A stretch of DNA of 57,199 nucleotides. Source: Clostridium sp. AM22-11AC (lineage in GTDB: Bacteria; Bacillota; Clostridia; Lachnospirales; Lachnospiraceae). This document shows positions 7,424-16,975 of the stretch, piece by piece; position 1 is the stretch's first letter; every line of letters starts with the position of its first letter. The notes under the pieces are model-generated. The model searched no databases. It was given only the letters and a program-made list of their open reading frames with translations, and had not been told where the DNA came from. The stretch spans positions 1 to 57,199 of the forward strand of contig NZ_QUCM01000022.1 of assembly GCF_003473545.1 (NCBI RefSeq), in the 5' to 3' direction. Position numbers and translations under genes: made by a program.

Positions 7424-8512
7424 ATGATCTCAAATCAGATACTTCAGACTACATTAGATGGATTAAAAGCAATCACAAGAATTGACTTAGGTATATGTGA
7501 CACCGAGGGAAAGGTACTTGCTTCTACTTTTACAGATGCGGAAGAATCTGAAAGCTCCGTTCTGGCTTTTGTAGACTCACCGGCAGACAGTCAGGTGATC
7601 CAGGGCTATCAGTTTTTCAAGGTGTTTGACGAGCATCAGTTAGAGTACATCTTACTGGCAAGAGGAGCAAGTGATGATGTATATATGGTAGGAAAGTTAG
7701 CCGCTTTCCAGATCCAGAACCTGTTAGTTGCATATAAGGAGCGTTTTGATAAGGACAACTTTATCAAGAACCTGCTTCTTGACAACCTGCTGTTAGTAGA
7801 CATTTACAACCGTGCAAAGAAGCTGCACATTGATACAGATGTAAAGCGTGTTGTATATATTATCGAGACTCACAATGAAAAAGATGTAAATGCATTAGAG
7901 ACTGTACGCAGCCTGTTTGCCTCTAAGACAAAAGACTTTATCACAGCTGTAGATGAGAAGAACATTATCCTTGTAAAAGAAGTACGCCAGGGCGAGTCAT
8001 ATGCAGAATTAGATAAGACTGCAAACATGATCTTAGACATGTTAAATACAGAAGCTATGACCAAGGTACGTGTAGCTTACGGTACTGTGATCAATGATAT
8101 CAAGGAAGTTTCCCGTTCTTACAAAGAAGCGAAGATGGCTCTGGATGTAGGCAAGATTTTCTACGCAAGCAAGAATGTGATCGCATACAGCAACTTAGGT
8201 ATCGGACGTCTGATCTATCAGCTGCCGATCCCTCTGTGCAAGATGTTCATCCGAGAAGTATTTGATGGCAAGTCACCGGACGAGTTCGACGAGGAGACCT
8301 TAACTACCATCAATAAGTTCTTTGAGAACAGCTTAAATGTATCCGAAACTTCCAGACAGCTGTATATCCACAGAAATACCCTGGTTTACCGTCTGGACAA
8401 GCTGCAGAAGAGTACCGGTCTTGACCTTCGTGTCTTTGAGGATGCTATCACCTTCAAGATCGCTCTTATGGTTGCCAAGTACATGAAGTACATGGAAAGC
8501 CTGGACTACTAA
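7424..8512 (+). CDS. CdaR/PucR-type transcriptional regulator
   Basis: A 362-residue regulator. The C-terminal PucR-type helix-turn-helix (about residues 303-355, with SETSRQLYIHRNTLVYRLDK) is clear. The N-terminal part resembles the sugar-diacid recognition domain of CdaR, followed by a GGDEF-like middle region as in many PucR proteins. It lies between the sugar ATPase and ftsEX, with a terminator separating it from the former. Regulation of carbohydrate use is plausible from the family and the neighbour but not shown. The start has AAGGAG upstream. Confidence 0.82.
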   Translation: MISNQILQTTLDGLKAITRIDLGICDTEGKVLASTFTDAEESESSVLAFVDSPADSQVIQGYQFFKVFDEHQLEYILLARGASDDVYMVGKLAAFQIQNLLVAYKERFDKDNFIKNLLLDNLLLVDIYNRAKKLHIDTDVKRVVYIIETHNEKDVNALETVRSLFASKTKDFITAVDEKNIILVKEVRQGESYAELDKTANMILDMLNTEAMTKVRVAYGTVINDIKEVSRSYKEAKMALDVGKIFYASKNVIAYSNLGIGRLIYQLPIPLCKMFIREVFDGKSPDEFDEETLTTINKFFENSLNVSETSRQLYIHRNTLVYRLDKLQKSTGLDLRVFEDAITFKIALMVAKYMKYMESLDY

Positions 8513-8550
8513 TTTCCGGTGGTTCTGGCACGTAAGAGGTAAGTTAGAAA

Positions 8551-9225
8551 ATGATAGAAATAAGTCATGTAAGTAAATCTTACGGAAGCGGCAGCAAGGC
8601 CATCCGTGACCTGTCCTTAACCATTGATGACGGGGAATTTGTGTTTATCACAGGCCGCAGCGGTTCCGGAAAGAGTACATTGATCAAGCTCCTGATGAAG
8701 GAGCTTGATCCTACTAAGGGGCGTATTGTAGTCAATGATATGGATCTTGGGAAGATGCCCCGCAGATATGTTCCCAAATACAGAAGAAAGTTAGGGGTAG
8801 TTTTTCAGGATTTCCGCCTTTTAAAGGACCGGACGGTATTTGAAAATGTGGCTTTTGCCCAGAGAGTGATCGGTGTTCCATCCAGGATCATCCGCGAGAC
8901 GGTTCCCCAGATGCTGCGCCTGGTAGGTCTTTCTTCTAAATATAAGGCATACCCGGGTCAGTTGTCCGGCGGCGAACAGCAGAGAGTGGCTATTGCAAGG
9001 GCATTGATCAACAAGCCGGAAGTTTTACTGGCGGATGAGCCAACAGGAAACCTGGACAGCTTCAATACCCATGAGATCATGAACCTTTTGGATGAGATCA
9101 ACCAGAGGGGAACAACGGTGATCGTAGTAACCCACAGTCAGGAGATGGTTGCGGAGATGAACAAACGGGTCATCACCATGGACCGCGGGGAAGTCATCCG
9201 GGATGAGGGCGGAACCAGGAGATAG
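8551..9225 (+). CDS. ftsE: Cell division ATP-binding protein FtsE
   Basis: Cytoplasmic ATPase that, with FtsX, activates peptidoglycan hydrolases at the septum. The 224-residue protein has Walker A GRSGSGKST (35-43), signature LSGGE (138-142) and Walker B ADEPTGNLDS (161-170). Length and the adjacent ftsX make the call firm. FtsX follows after 37 bp, and an EnvC-like hydrolase regulator follows that, so the three probably act as one machine. Confidence 0.95.
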   Translation: MIEISHVSKSYGSGSKAIRDLSLTIDDGEFVFITGRSGSGKSTLIKLLMKELDPTKGRIVVNDMDLGKMPRRYVPKYRRKLGVVFQDFRLLKDRTVFENVAFAQRVIGVPSRIIRETVPQMLRLVGLSSKYKAYPGQLSGGEQQRVAIARALINKPEVLLADEPTGNLDSFNTHEIMNLLDEINQRGTTVIVVTHSQEMVAEMNKRVITMDRGEVIRDEGGTRR

Positions 9226-9262
9226 AAACGGCCTGGAACCGCCGGAAAGGCATAAGAAGTAA

Positions 9263-10165
9263 ATGAGTACATTTTTATATTGCCTGAAACAGGGCGTTAT
9301 TAATATATGCAGGAATATATGGTTTTCCCTGGCGTCTGTGGCAACCATTTCTGCATGTATTTTTTTATTTTGTCTGTTTTTTGCCATGGTGGCCAATGTA
9401 CAGCACGGAGCCAGGGCTGCGGAAGAGACAGTAGGGATCTCTGTGTTTTTTGATGAAGGAATGGATGAAGAACAGATCAGGTCCATTGGATCACAGATAC
9501 AAAGCTGGAGCGAAGTGCGGGAAGCAAGGTATATATCCGCAGAGGAAGCATGGGAGTCCTTTAAAAGTGAATATTTTGAGGGAATGGAAGAGCTGGCAGA
9601 AGGTTTTGAGGCAGATAATCCTCTGGCAAATTCCTCCTCTTATGAGATCTATTTAAAAGATATTTCTAATCAGGATATGATCGTAAAGCGGTTAGAAGGT
9701 ATGGAAGGCGTGCGAAAAGTCCGTTATTCCAGCGCTTTGGTGGCAGGCTTTACAAGCGCAGGAAAGATGATCGGCGCTTTATCTGCTGTGATCATTGGTG
9801 TGCTGTTAGCAGTTGCTATTTTCCTGATCAGCAATACCATATCTGTGGCAGCTGCCTTCAGACGGAGGGAAAATGAGATCATGCGCTATATAGGCGCTAC
9901 GAATTTTATGATCCGGGCACCTTTTATTGTAGAAGGCCTGCTTTTAGGGCTCTTTGGAGCAGTGATCCCTCTGGCTGGAATGACCATTCTTTATAAAAGA
10001 GGACTGGTGTATCTGAATACCAATTACCAGATGATCACAGGACTTTTTGAACTGCTGCCTTTAAAACAGATCTTTCCTGTAATGGCAGGTGCAGCTATGG
10101 CTTTGGGCGTTGGGATCGGAGCTATTGTAAGCTTTCTGACCATACAGAGACATCTGCGTGTGTAG
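9263..10165 (+). CDS. ftsX: Cell division permease-like protein FtsX
   Basis: A 300-residue membrane protein with the FtsX topology: one N-terminal transmembrane helix (about 20-45), a large extracellular loop with the VSVFFDEGMDEEQI-like region, then three helices near 170, 220 and 265. FtsX passes ATP-driven movement of FtsE to an extracellular hydrolase or its activator; the gene encoding an M23-domain coiled-coil protein starts 14 bp downstream and is the obvious partner. Confidence 0.94.
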   Translation: MSTFLYCLKQGVINICRNIWFSLASVATISACIFLFCLFFAMVANVQHGARAAEETVGISVFFDEGMDEEQIRSIGSQIQSWSEVREARYISAEEAWESFKSEYFEGMEELAEGFEADNPLANSSSYEIYLKDISNQDMIVKRLEGMEGVRKVRYSSALVAGFTSAGKMIGALSAVIIGVLLAVAIFLISNTISVAAAFRRRENEIMRYIGATNFMIRAPFIVEGLLLGLFGAVIPLAGMTILYKRGLVYLNTNYQMITGLFELLPLKQIFPVMAGAAMALGVGIGAIVSFLTIQRHLRV

Positions 10166-10179
10166 AGAGGAAGGAACAG

Positions 10180-11385
10180 ATGAAGAACCGAAAAAACAAA
10201 TTTCTGGCTCTTGGACTGGGGGTCGTTCTTGGCCTTAGCTGTGTATTTTCTTCTTATGCTACCAGTGCGGATCTGAAGGATGCAAAGAAGAAAGTTTCAT
10301 CTCTTCAGGAGGAAAAAAAGAAGGTCCAGGATACCTTAAAACAGTTAGAAGGACTGAAATCAGATGCAGCTGCTTATGTAAAGGAACTGGATAAGAAGTT
10401 GACTTCCTTAGACTCCGAACTGAGCCAGTTAGAGAAAGATATTTCCGCAAAGGAAGATCAGATCGAGAATACAAAAGCGGAGTTAGAAGAGGCAAAAGCA
10501 GTGGAAAAGGAGCAGTATGCTTCTATGAAACTGCGTATCCAGTATATGTATGAAAATGGAAATGTCAGCTTTGCGGACAGCATTATGACTTCTAAAAACG
10601 CTTCCCAGCTGTTAAACCGTGCAGAGTATGCCAGCCAGATCGCTACTTATGACAGGAAAATGTTAAAGGAATATCAGGCTACCAGGGAAAAGATAAATCA
10701 GAAAGAGCAGGATCTGGAAACAGAACATTCCAATCTGTTAGCACTTCAGGAGTCTACGGAAGCAAAACAGGCTTCTGTAAAGGAGCTGATGAGTTCCAAG
10801 CAGAAGGAACTGACCTCTTACAACAGCCAGATCGGTGCGGCTCAGAGTAGTATTGACCAGTATAATGCGGATATCAAAGCCCAGGAAAACCAGATGAAGG
10901 CCATTGAGGCAGAGATGAAGCGAAAGGAAGAAGAGGCCAGAAAGAAAGCGGAGGCCCAGAAAAAGACGTATAACGTAACTAATCTTGGGAATATTAGCTT
11001 TAAATGGCCATGTCCTTCCAGCGGACGTATCACCTCCGGTTTTGGCGGAAGAAAGTCGCCTACCAAGGGCGCGTCCAGCAATCACCAGGGTATTGATATT
11101 TCGGCCAGTACAGGAGCTTCCATTGTGGCAGCTGCCGATGGTACGGTAGTGATCGCTACATACAGTTATTCAGCGGGAAATTATATTATGATCGACCATG
11201 GCGGCGGCGTCAGCACCGTTTACATGCACTGCTCCCAGCTTCTTGCAAGCCAGGGACAGAAGGTGAAAAAGGGACAGACCATTGCAAGAGTGGGCTCTAC
11301 AGGATATTCTACCGGTTCTCATTTACATTTTGGAGTCCGTTCCGGTGGAAGTTATGTAAATCCAAGTAAATATGTAAGCCCATAG
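10180..11385 (+). CDS. EnvC-like coiled-coil M23 peptidase, likely FtsX partner
   Basis: Secreted cell-wall protein of 401 residues. A signal peptide (residues 1-28, ending SSYATS) is followed by a long Lys/Glu/Gln-rich coiled coil (about 30-260) and a C-terminal M23/LytM domain (275-400). The zinc-binding residues H302-x3-D306 and the HLHFG motif (H381/H383) are all present, so unlike E. coli EnvC, whose LytM domain is degenerate, this one may be an active endopeptidase, closer to PcsB-independent FtsEX partners. Position 14 bp behind ftsX supports control by FtsEX. Confidence 0.9.
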   Translation: MKNRKNKFLALGLGVVLGLSCVFSSYATSADLKDAKKKVSSLQEEKKKVQDTLKQLEGLKSDAAAYVKELDKKLTSLDSELSQLEKDISAKEDQIENTKAELEEAKAVEKEQYASMKLRIQYMYENGNVSFADSIMTSKNASQLLNRAEYASQIATYDRKMLKEYQATREKINQKEQDLETEHSNLLALQESTEAKQASVKELMSSKQKELTSYNSQIGAAQSSIDQYNADIKAQENQMKAIEAEMKRKEEEARKKAEAQKKTYNVTNLGNISFKWPCPSSGRITSGFGGRKSPTKGASSNHQGIDISASTGASIVAAADGTVVIATYSYSAGNYIMIDHGGGVSTVYMHCSQLLASQGQKVKKGQTIARVGSTGYSTGSHLHFGVRSGGSYVNPSKYVSP

Positions 11386-11477
11386 GAAAGGGACAGTCCT
11401 TTGAAGGGCATTTTGCAGGAAAAAACAGCATAGGCTGTGAATAAGAAAAAGGCACAGGCAGATAGGAGAGCGGAGCA

Positions 11478-12830
11478 GTGGAAGAACAGGACAGAGAAGA
11501 GATCTCAGACAGCATAGATAAAAAGAAAGGGCGAAAAGGCGGCCGCTTCTGGGCGGGGGTCCTTGTAGGTGCCCTGATCATGGCATTGGCCGTTCTTTTG
11601 GTAGTAGGTGTATCTGCCGGTATTTATATTACAGGCAGAAAAGTGATCCGTACAGAGCAGTCTTCCGGTACAGGAAATGGTGCTCCGGGTATCACGGACG
11701 GCGAAAAGGCAAGCAAACCTGATCTGAAAAAGGTATCCTCAAAAATGCAGATGATACAGAGCATTATCGACCAGGTATTTTTATACGATGAGGATGCCAC
11801 AGAGGTGGAAGAGTATATTTACAGAGGAATGATGGCAGGTTTAAATGACCCATATTCCGTGTATTATACAGCAGAGGACTATAAAGCGATCCAGGAAAGC
11901 ACAGACGGAAGCTATTCCGGGATCGGAGCTATGATCAGCCAGAATAAAACGACGGGGCTGTGTACGGTTGTAAAGGTATTTGAAGGTTCACCGGCTCTGG
12001 AGGCTGGTATGAAACCCGGGGATATCATATACAAAGTAGGGGATACTCTGGTAGCAGGGGAAAGCCTGGATGTACTGGTAAGTAATTATATCAAGGGTAA
12101 GGAAGGCACAGATGTACAGATCACCGTATACAGGGCAGAGTCTGATACCTATGAGGATATGACCATTACCAGACGTAAGATCGAAGTTCCTACTGTAGAG
12201 TCAAAGATGCTTGCGGACAATACAGGTTATGTGGCAGTAAGTGAATTTGACGCTGTTACAGTGGAGCAGTTTGAAAAAGCCATTGATGAACTGGAAAACC
12301 AGGGAATGAAGCAAATGATCATTGATCTTCGCAGCAATCCAGGTGGTATGTTAGACAGCGCTGTTGCCATGGTAGATTACATTTTACCAGATGACAGGAA
12401 AGACTTTGAAAAGGGCGAAGGAAAGACTCTGATCGTGTATACAGCAGATAAAAATGGAAAGGGAGACACCTACACAGCTGCTGACGGACACGAAGTAGAT
12501 GTTCCTATTGCGATCCTGGTCAATGAGAACTCTGCCAGCGCTTCTGAGGTATTTACAGGGGCTTTAAAGGATTACAAGAAAGCTGTAGTTGTGGGAACCA
12601 CCAGCTATGGCAAGGGCATTGTGCAGAACCTGATCCCCTTAGGTGACGGATCAGCAATTAAGATCACCACGGCTCATTACTATACACCAAGCGGTTTTGA
12701 CCTTCATGGAAAGGGAATTACCCCGGATGTGGAAGTAGAGTTAGATGAAAACTTAAAGAGTCAGTCCGTAGTTACACCTGAGGAAGATAACCAGGTGCAG
12801 GCGGCAATAGAAGCACTGAAAGAAAATTAA
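11478..12830 (+). CDS. S41 carboxyl-terminal processing protease (CtpA type)
   Basis: Membrane-anchored protease of 450 residues acting outside the membrane. One N-terminal transmembrane helix (about residues 26-50) is followed by a PDZ domain (about 140-230) and the S41 catalytic domain. The SASASE motif with the catalytic serine is at 352-357 and the catalytic lysine of YGKG is K379. The start is GTG with AGGAG 9 bp upstream. It follows the ftsEX-M23 genes by about 90 bp; CtpA proteases in other bacteria control levels of cell-wall hydrolases, so a joint role is reasonable. A terminator follows. Confidence 0.92.
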   Translation: MEEQDREEISDSIDKKKGRKGGRFWAGVLVGALIMALAVLLVVGVSAGIYITGRKVIRTEQSSGTGNGAPGITDGEKASKPDLKKVSSKMQMIQSIIDQVFLYDEDATEVEEYIYRGMMAGLNDPYSVYYTAEDYKAIQESTDGSYSGIGAMISQNKTTGLCTVVKVFEGSPALEAGMKPGDIIYKVGDTLVAGESLDVLVSNYIKGKEGTDVQITVYRAESDTYEDMTITRRKIEVPTVESKMLADNTGYVAVSEFDAVTVEQFEKAIDELENQGMKQMIIDLRSNPGGMLDSAVAMVDYILPDDRKDFEKGEGKTLIVYTADKNGKGDTYTAADGHEVDVPIAILVNENSASASEVFTGALKDYKKAVVVGTTSYGKGIVQNLIPLGDGSAIKITTAHYYTPSGFDLHGKGITPDVEVELDENLKSQSVVTPEEDNQVQAAIEALKEN

Positions 12831-12841
12831 AGAGTATGTGA

Positions 12842-12892
12842 AAAAGCTGAGGCAGCATAGCAGTCAGATGTTATGCAGACCTTGGCTTTTTT
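12842..12892 (+). terminator. Terminator after the CtpA-type gene
   Basis: An imperfect long hairpin (AAAAGC with GGCTTTTTT at the base, CATA/TATG at the top) ending in six T. Confidence 0.65.
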
Positions 12893-12970
12893 GTAGATAA
12901 AACGTATGGAAATCGTATATAAATAGTAAGTAAACAGGCATAAATCAGATAGCTTTTCTGTCGTGTATTT

Positions 12971-12978
12971 GCTATAAT
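12971..12978 (+). promoter_or_regulatory. Extended -10 promoter of the diguanylate cyclase gene
   Basis: TGCTATAAT reads as an extended -10 with a perfect TATAAT at 12973-12978. No good -35 is seen, which is usual for extended -10 promoters. The leader to the start codon is about 70 nt. Confidence 0.5.
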
Positions 12979-13018
12979 CAGGTGTGTAGATAGTGTACTA
13001 TATGCACAAGTATTGACG

Positions 13019-13043
13019 TTTTTTTTTGTGTGTTGGGGGGGGG
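13019..13043 (+). repeat. Paired homopolymer tracts T9 and G9 before the start codon
   Basis: Nine T (13019-13027) and nine G (13035-13043) lie in the leader of the diguanylate cyclase gene. The G tract ends 11 bp before the ATG at 13055 and serves as, or replaces, its Shine-Dalgarno region. Slippage here would change the leader spacing. Confidence 0.85.
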
Positions 13044-13054
13044 TGGATAAAGGC

Positions 13055-14527
13055 ATGAAAAAGAAAACAACTTATTATAAGCATTACACGATGGTTACGG
13101 GATTATTTATTTTGTCAATGATCCTGGGGATCATGATATTTTTTGGCTACGTACAGTCTTCTGTAAGGAAAAATTCCAGGCAGACCATGATGAACAATGT
13201 TTCACGCCAGAGTCAGCATTTACGGACGATCTTAAGCATTCATTACCAGTATCTGAATGAGATCGCGGAAGAGATGGCAAAGGAAGAAGAACTGTTTTCT
13301 CAGATCAATCTGGATACTCTGGTTACGATCCACAATAAAACAGATCTGGACCGGGTGGCACTGATCGAAACAGATGGTACGGCTCATTATGATACCGGGG
13401 ATGTGAAAAATGTATCCCACCGCAGATATTTTAATGAGGCTGTAAACGGGCAGCAGACCTTAAGTGACCCAATAGAGAGCAGTGTTGATAAAGAAGTAAG
13501 AGTGGTCCTGGGAGTCCCGGTATTAAAGGATGGGGAGATTGCCGGTATTTTAGGCGGTTCTTATAATGTTACGGCTTTAAGTCACATGATGTTTGATGAC
13601 CTGTTTGGGGGAAATGGCTACAGCCTGATCACAGATAAAGATGGAAACGTGATCACTTATGACAGAGTGTATTCAGAGCAGGAACAGGAGGTATTTTCCG
13701 GCAATATATTTGATTATTTTGATAATTGTCAGATCAGGACAGCTGCAATCCAGGACATTAAGACAGATTTTGCGGCTGGAGAAGAGGGAATTCGTGAATT
13801 CCGCTTTTCTGCCGGGAGAAAGCCCTTTTATTATATTGCCTATACCCCTCTTGGGATGAATGACTGGATGATCAGTTATATTGTTCCTGTGAGGGCAGCG
13901 GAAGCTTCCTATGACTTTATCAGGGATTATGAGATCATTTTTATCATTGTCTTTGGAATGTTGATAGCAGCCATGGTCCTTTTTATTGTTTATAAAAACC
14001 GGCAGGAAAAGGCGAGACTGTTAAAACGGGCACAGAGAGATGCACTGACAGGGCTTTACAATAAAAAAACGACGCAGGACCTGATCGAAAGGTCATTAGA
14101 AGAAGGGGAGGCAGAAAGCTGTAACGGCCTTCTCATTATGGATGTGGACTATTTTAAACAGGTCAATGACACCTATGGCCATATTGTAGGTGATAAGGTA
14201 TTAAAGACATTCGGACATCTTCTTGCAAGACAGTTCAGGGAGCACGATATTGCAGGGCGTATTGGCGGTGATGAATTTATGGTCCTGATCCGGAATATAA
14301 ATAATGGAAGTATTGCGGAAAACAGGGTGAAAAAGCTGATCGACGAGGTGAGAAGCCTTGAGATACCGGAGATGGATGGAAATGGCATTACCATCAGCGT
14401 TGGTCTGGCATTTTCACCGGAACACGGAACAACGTTTATGGAACTGTACCGTCATGCAGATACTGCATTGTATCAGGTGAAGCAGGGCGGCAGAAACGGG
14501 TTCAGTGTGTATGAAAAGGCAAATTAA
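13055..14527 (+). CDS. Membrane diguanylate cyclase with extracellular Cache-like sensor
   Basis: Makes cyclic di-GMP from GTP. The 490-residue protein has an N-terminal membrane helix, a periplasm-facing double-Cache-type sensor (about 40-290, with VSHRRYFNEAVNG and LGVPVLKDGEIAGILGGSYN), a second helix (about 295-315) and a C-terminal GGDEF domain. GGDEF is intact at 404-408, and an RxxD inhibitory site (R395, D398) stands five residues before it, so product inhibition is expected. The ATG at 13055 is preferred; an in-frame TTG at 13013 would put the T and G tracts into the coding region and has no ribosome site. Confidence 0.9.
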   Translation: MKKKTTYYKHYTMVTGLFILSMILGIMIFFGYVQSSVRKNSRQTMMNNVSRQSQHLRTILSIHYQYLNEIAEEMAKEEELFSQINLDTLVTIHNKTDLDRVALIETDGTAHYDTGDVKNVSHRRYFNEAVNGQQTLSDPIESSVDKEVRVVLGVPVLKDGEIAGILGGSYNVTALSHMMFDDLFGGNGYSLITDKDGNVITYDRVYSEQEQEVFSGNIFDYFDNCQIRTAAIQDIKTDFAAGEEGIREFRFSAGRKPFYYIAYTPLGMNDWMISYIVPVRAAEASYDFIRDYEIIFIIVFGMLIAAMVLFIVYKNRQEKARLLKRAQRDALTGLYNKKTTQDLIERSLEEGEAESCNGLLIMDVDYFKQVNDTYGHIVGDKVLKTFGHLLARQFREHDIAGRIGGDEFMVLIRNINNGSIAENRVKKLIDEVRSLEIPEMDGNGITISVGLAFSPEHGTTFMELYRHADTALYQVKQGGRNGFSVYEKAN

Positions 14528-14556
14528 AAGTTGACAAAATTTTTTAAATAGACATA

Positions 14557-14585
14557 TTGACTTACAAAAAAAGCTATGCTATAAT
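14557..14585 (+). promoter_or_regulatory. Promoter of the trp operon
   Basis: TTGACT, 17-bp spacer, TATAAT, with TG one base before the -10. Transcription would begin near 14592, at the head of the T-box leader. Confidence 0.8.
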
Positions 14586-14591
14586 CCAACC

Positions 14592-14912
14592 AATTTAATA
14601 CTTCAAACCGATGAAGCGGAGATAACGGCTATGATGCCTTCACAGAGAGCCTGAGGTGGTGGAATTCAGGTAAGAAACACATTGTCAAATGGATCGCTGA
14701 GGGCGCAGTCAAAAGCGAAGTTCCGGATATTGTCTGGTGCATATGCTGAGTATTCTGCGACGTTGCAGGCAGACGTCATTTGCCGGGGATATAGTTGTAT
14801 CCTGCTAAGAACTCGGCTTATACCGTGAATCAAGGTGGCACCGCGGATCATATTTTAGAGAAATTGTATTCGTCCTTGACAGAGTAGTAGTATTCTGTCA
14901 GGGGCGTTTTTT
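14592..14912 (+). ncRNA. T-box leader, tryptophan-specific
   Basis: The conserved T-box AAGGTGGCACCGCGG is at 14832-14846. Its UGGC tetrad (14836-14839) would pair with the NCCA end of uncharged tRNA; the variable C matches the G discriminator of tRNA-Trp. In Stem I, AGCG near the 5' end pairs with CGCT at 14694-14697, and TGG at 14690-14692 followed by A sits where the specifier codon should be, so the tRNA is Trp. The 13-bp terminator stem is at 14871-14883/14894-14906, followed by six T. Low charged tRNA-Trp would allow read-through into trpE. Confidence 0.92.
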
Positions 14913-14945
14913 GTTTATCCCAATTGTGCATAAGGAGGTCATTCT

Positions 14946-16412
14946 ATGAAGTTTTTTCCGGAACTTGAGGAAGTTAAAAAGATCGCAGCAGATGGAAAAT
15001 ACCGTGTACTGCCTGTAAGCTGTGAAATGCTTTCTGATTTTACCACACCTATTGAAACCATGAAGATCCTTAAAAATGTTTCTACCCATTGCTACATGCT
15101 GGAGTCAGCCATGGCAAATGATAAATGGGGCCGGTACACATTTATGGGATATGAGCCGAAAATGGAGATCACCTGCAGGGACGGGGAAATGAAAGCAGGC
15201 AGTTTTTCCGTAAAGACAGAGGATCCTTCTAAATTTTTAAGACAGATATTAGCGGACTATAAAAGTCCAAGATTTGACTACCTTCCGCCATTTACCGGTG
15301 GTCTGGTGGGATATTTTTCCTATGACTATCTGGGATACAGCGAACCGGCAGTGCGGTGCAAGGTGGAAGATACGGAAAATTTCAAAGATGTGGACCTGAT
15401 GCTTTTTGACAAGGTGATCGCTTTTGATCACGTAAGACAGAAGATCATTTTAATGGTGAACATGTCTTTGGATGATGTGGAAGTTGGATATAACAAGGCT
15501 GTAATGGAGTTAAAGCAGCTGGCGGAACTTCTGAAAAAAGGAGAGAAGAAGCAGGAACCGGGGGGTAAGCTGACAGGAGAAGTTACGCCTTTATTTAACA
15601 GGGAACAGTATTGTGCCATGGTGGAAAAGGCAAAGCATTATATCCGGGAGGGAGACATTTTTCAGATCGTTCTTTCCAACCGCTTAAGTGCTCCTTTTGA
15701 GGGAAGTTTATTAAATACTTACCGGGTACTGAGAACATTGAACCCGTCTCCTTATATGTTTTATTTTTCAGGAACAGATGTAGAAGTGGCAGGTGCTTCA
15801 CCGGAGACACTGGTAAAACTGGAAGATGGCGTGCTCCATACATTCCCACTGGCAGGAACAAGACCGAGAGGAAAGACGGATGAGGAAGATAAGGCATTGG
15901 AAGAGGAGCTTTTAGCAGATAAGAAGGAACTGGCAGAACACAATATGTTAGTGGATCTGGGAAGAAATGACCTGGGAAAGATCAGTAAGTTTGGTTCTGT
16001 AAAAGTAGAGAAACTTCATTCCATTGAGCGGTATTCCCATGTAATGCATATTGGTTCCACAGTGCGGGGAGAGATCGATGAGATGCATGACGCACTGGAT
16101 GCCATTGAGGCTGTGCTTCCGGCAGGAACCTTATCCGGTGCGCCAAAAATCCGTGCCTGCCAGCTGATCGGGGAACTGGAAAATAATAAACGTGGCATTT
16201 ACGGAGGAGCCATTGGATATATTGATTTTACAGGAAATATGGATACCTGTATCGCCATCCGTATTGCATATAAGAAAAATGGCAAGGTATTTGTAAGAAG
16301 CGGCGCCGGTATCGTAGCAGACTCAGATCCAAAGAAGGAGTTTGAAGAGTGTTTAAATAAGGCAAGAGCCGCATTAAAGGCACTGGAAATGGCACAGGAG
16401 GAAGAATTATGA
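14946..16412 (+). CDS. trpE: Anthranilate synthase component I
   Basis: Converts chorismate with ammonia or TrpG-derived ammonia to anthranilate, the first step of tryptophan synthesis. The 488-residue length is normal. Conserved chorismate-binding regions are present, such as [11 protein letters not shown], the SPETLVKL stretch, PLAGTRPRG, the GRNDLGKIS motif and [10 protein letters not shown] near the C-terminus. A strong AAGGAGG site precedes the ATG. It begins the T-box-controlled operon and overlaps trpG by 4 bp, the coupling usual for the two subunits. Confidence 0.96.
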   Translation: MKFFPELEEVKKIAADGKYRVLPVSCEMLSDFTTPIETMKILKNVSTHCYMLESAMANDKWGRYTFMGYEPKMEITCRDGEMKAGSFSVKTEDPSKFLRQILADYKSPRFDYLPPFTGGLVGYFSYDYLGYSEPAVRCKVEDTENFKDVDLMLFDKVIAFDHVRQKIILMVNMSLDDVEVGYNKAVMELKQLAELLKKGEKKQEPGGKLTGEVTPLFNREQYCAMVEKAKHYIREGDIFQIVLSNRLSAPFEGSLLNTYRVLRTLNPSPYMFYFSGTDVEVAGASPETLVKLEDGVLHTFPLAGTRPRGKTDEEDKALEEELLADKKELAEHNMLVDLGRNDLGKISKFGSVKVEKLHSIERYSHVMHIGSTVRGEIDEMHDALDAIEAVLPAGTLSGAPKIRACQLIGELENNKRGIYGGAIGYIDFTGNMDTCIAIRIAYKKNGKVFVRSGAGIVADSDPKKEFEECLNKARAALKALEMAQEEEL

Positions 16413-16959
16413 TCTTATTAATCGATAATTATGACAGTTTTTCCTATAATCTTTATCAGCTGATCGGTGAGATCAACCCGGATATTAAGGTGATTCGCAA
16501 TGATGAAATGACAGTGGAAGAGATACGGCAGTTGAAACCGGAACGGATCATCCTTTCACCGGGACCTGGAAGACCGGAGGACGCAGGGGTGATCGTGGAT
16601 GTGGCAAAAACGTTGGGAAAAGAGATACCGGTTCTTGGTGTCTGCCTGGGCCATCAGGCCATCTGCGCTGCTTTTGGAGCTACAGTTACTTATGCGAAGG
16701 AGCTGATGCATGGAAAACAGTCGGAGGTGACGTTTGATACAGAGTCGTTGCTGTTTAAAGGATGCCCAAAGAGTATCATTCACTGGCAGCGGATCCGGAG
16801 ACAATGCCGGATGTGCTGAAGGTAACAGCAGTGACAGATGACGGGGAGATCATGGCAGTACAGCATGTGGAATATCCGATCTATGGAGTACAGTTTCATC
16901 CGGAGTCCATTATGACACCGGATGGGAAAGGGATGATACAGAATTTCCTGGAACATTGA
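16409..16959 (+). pseudogene. trpG: Anthranilate synthase component II, frameshifted
   Basis: The glutamine amidotransferase subunit that feeds ammonia to TrpE. The first part (16409 on) reads normally through GPGRPEDAGV and GVCLGHQA with nucleophile C79, up to GCPK at 16760-16771. After that this frame gives unrelated residues and stops at 16819. The expected C-terminal part, YHSLAADPE to QFHPES with the catalytic His-Glu, continues in another frame from 16774 to 16959. Homologues have about six residues between PK and YHSL, while only two bases remain here, so about 16 bases appear deleted. The amidotransferase is probably lost; TrpE could still use free ammonia. An assembly error is the alternative. 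Confidence 0.88.
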
Positions 16960-16975
16960 TCGTTCAGCTTTCCTC

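Noticed and set aside
13013..13054. In-frame TTG start extending the diguanylate cyclase by 14 residues
   Set aside because: It would place the T9 and G9 tracts in the coding region and has no ribosome site; ATG 13055 gives the usual membrane-helix start.
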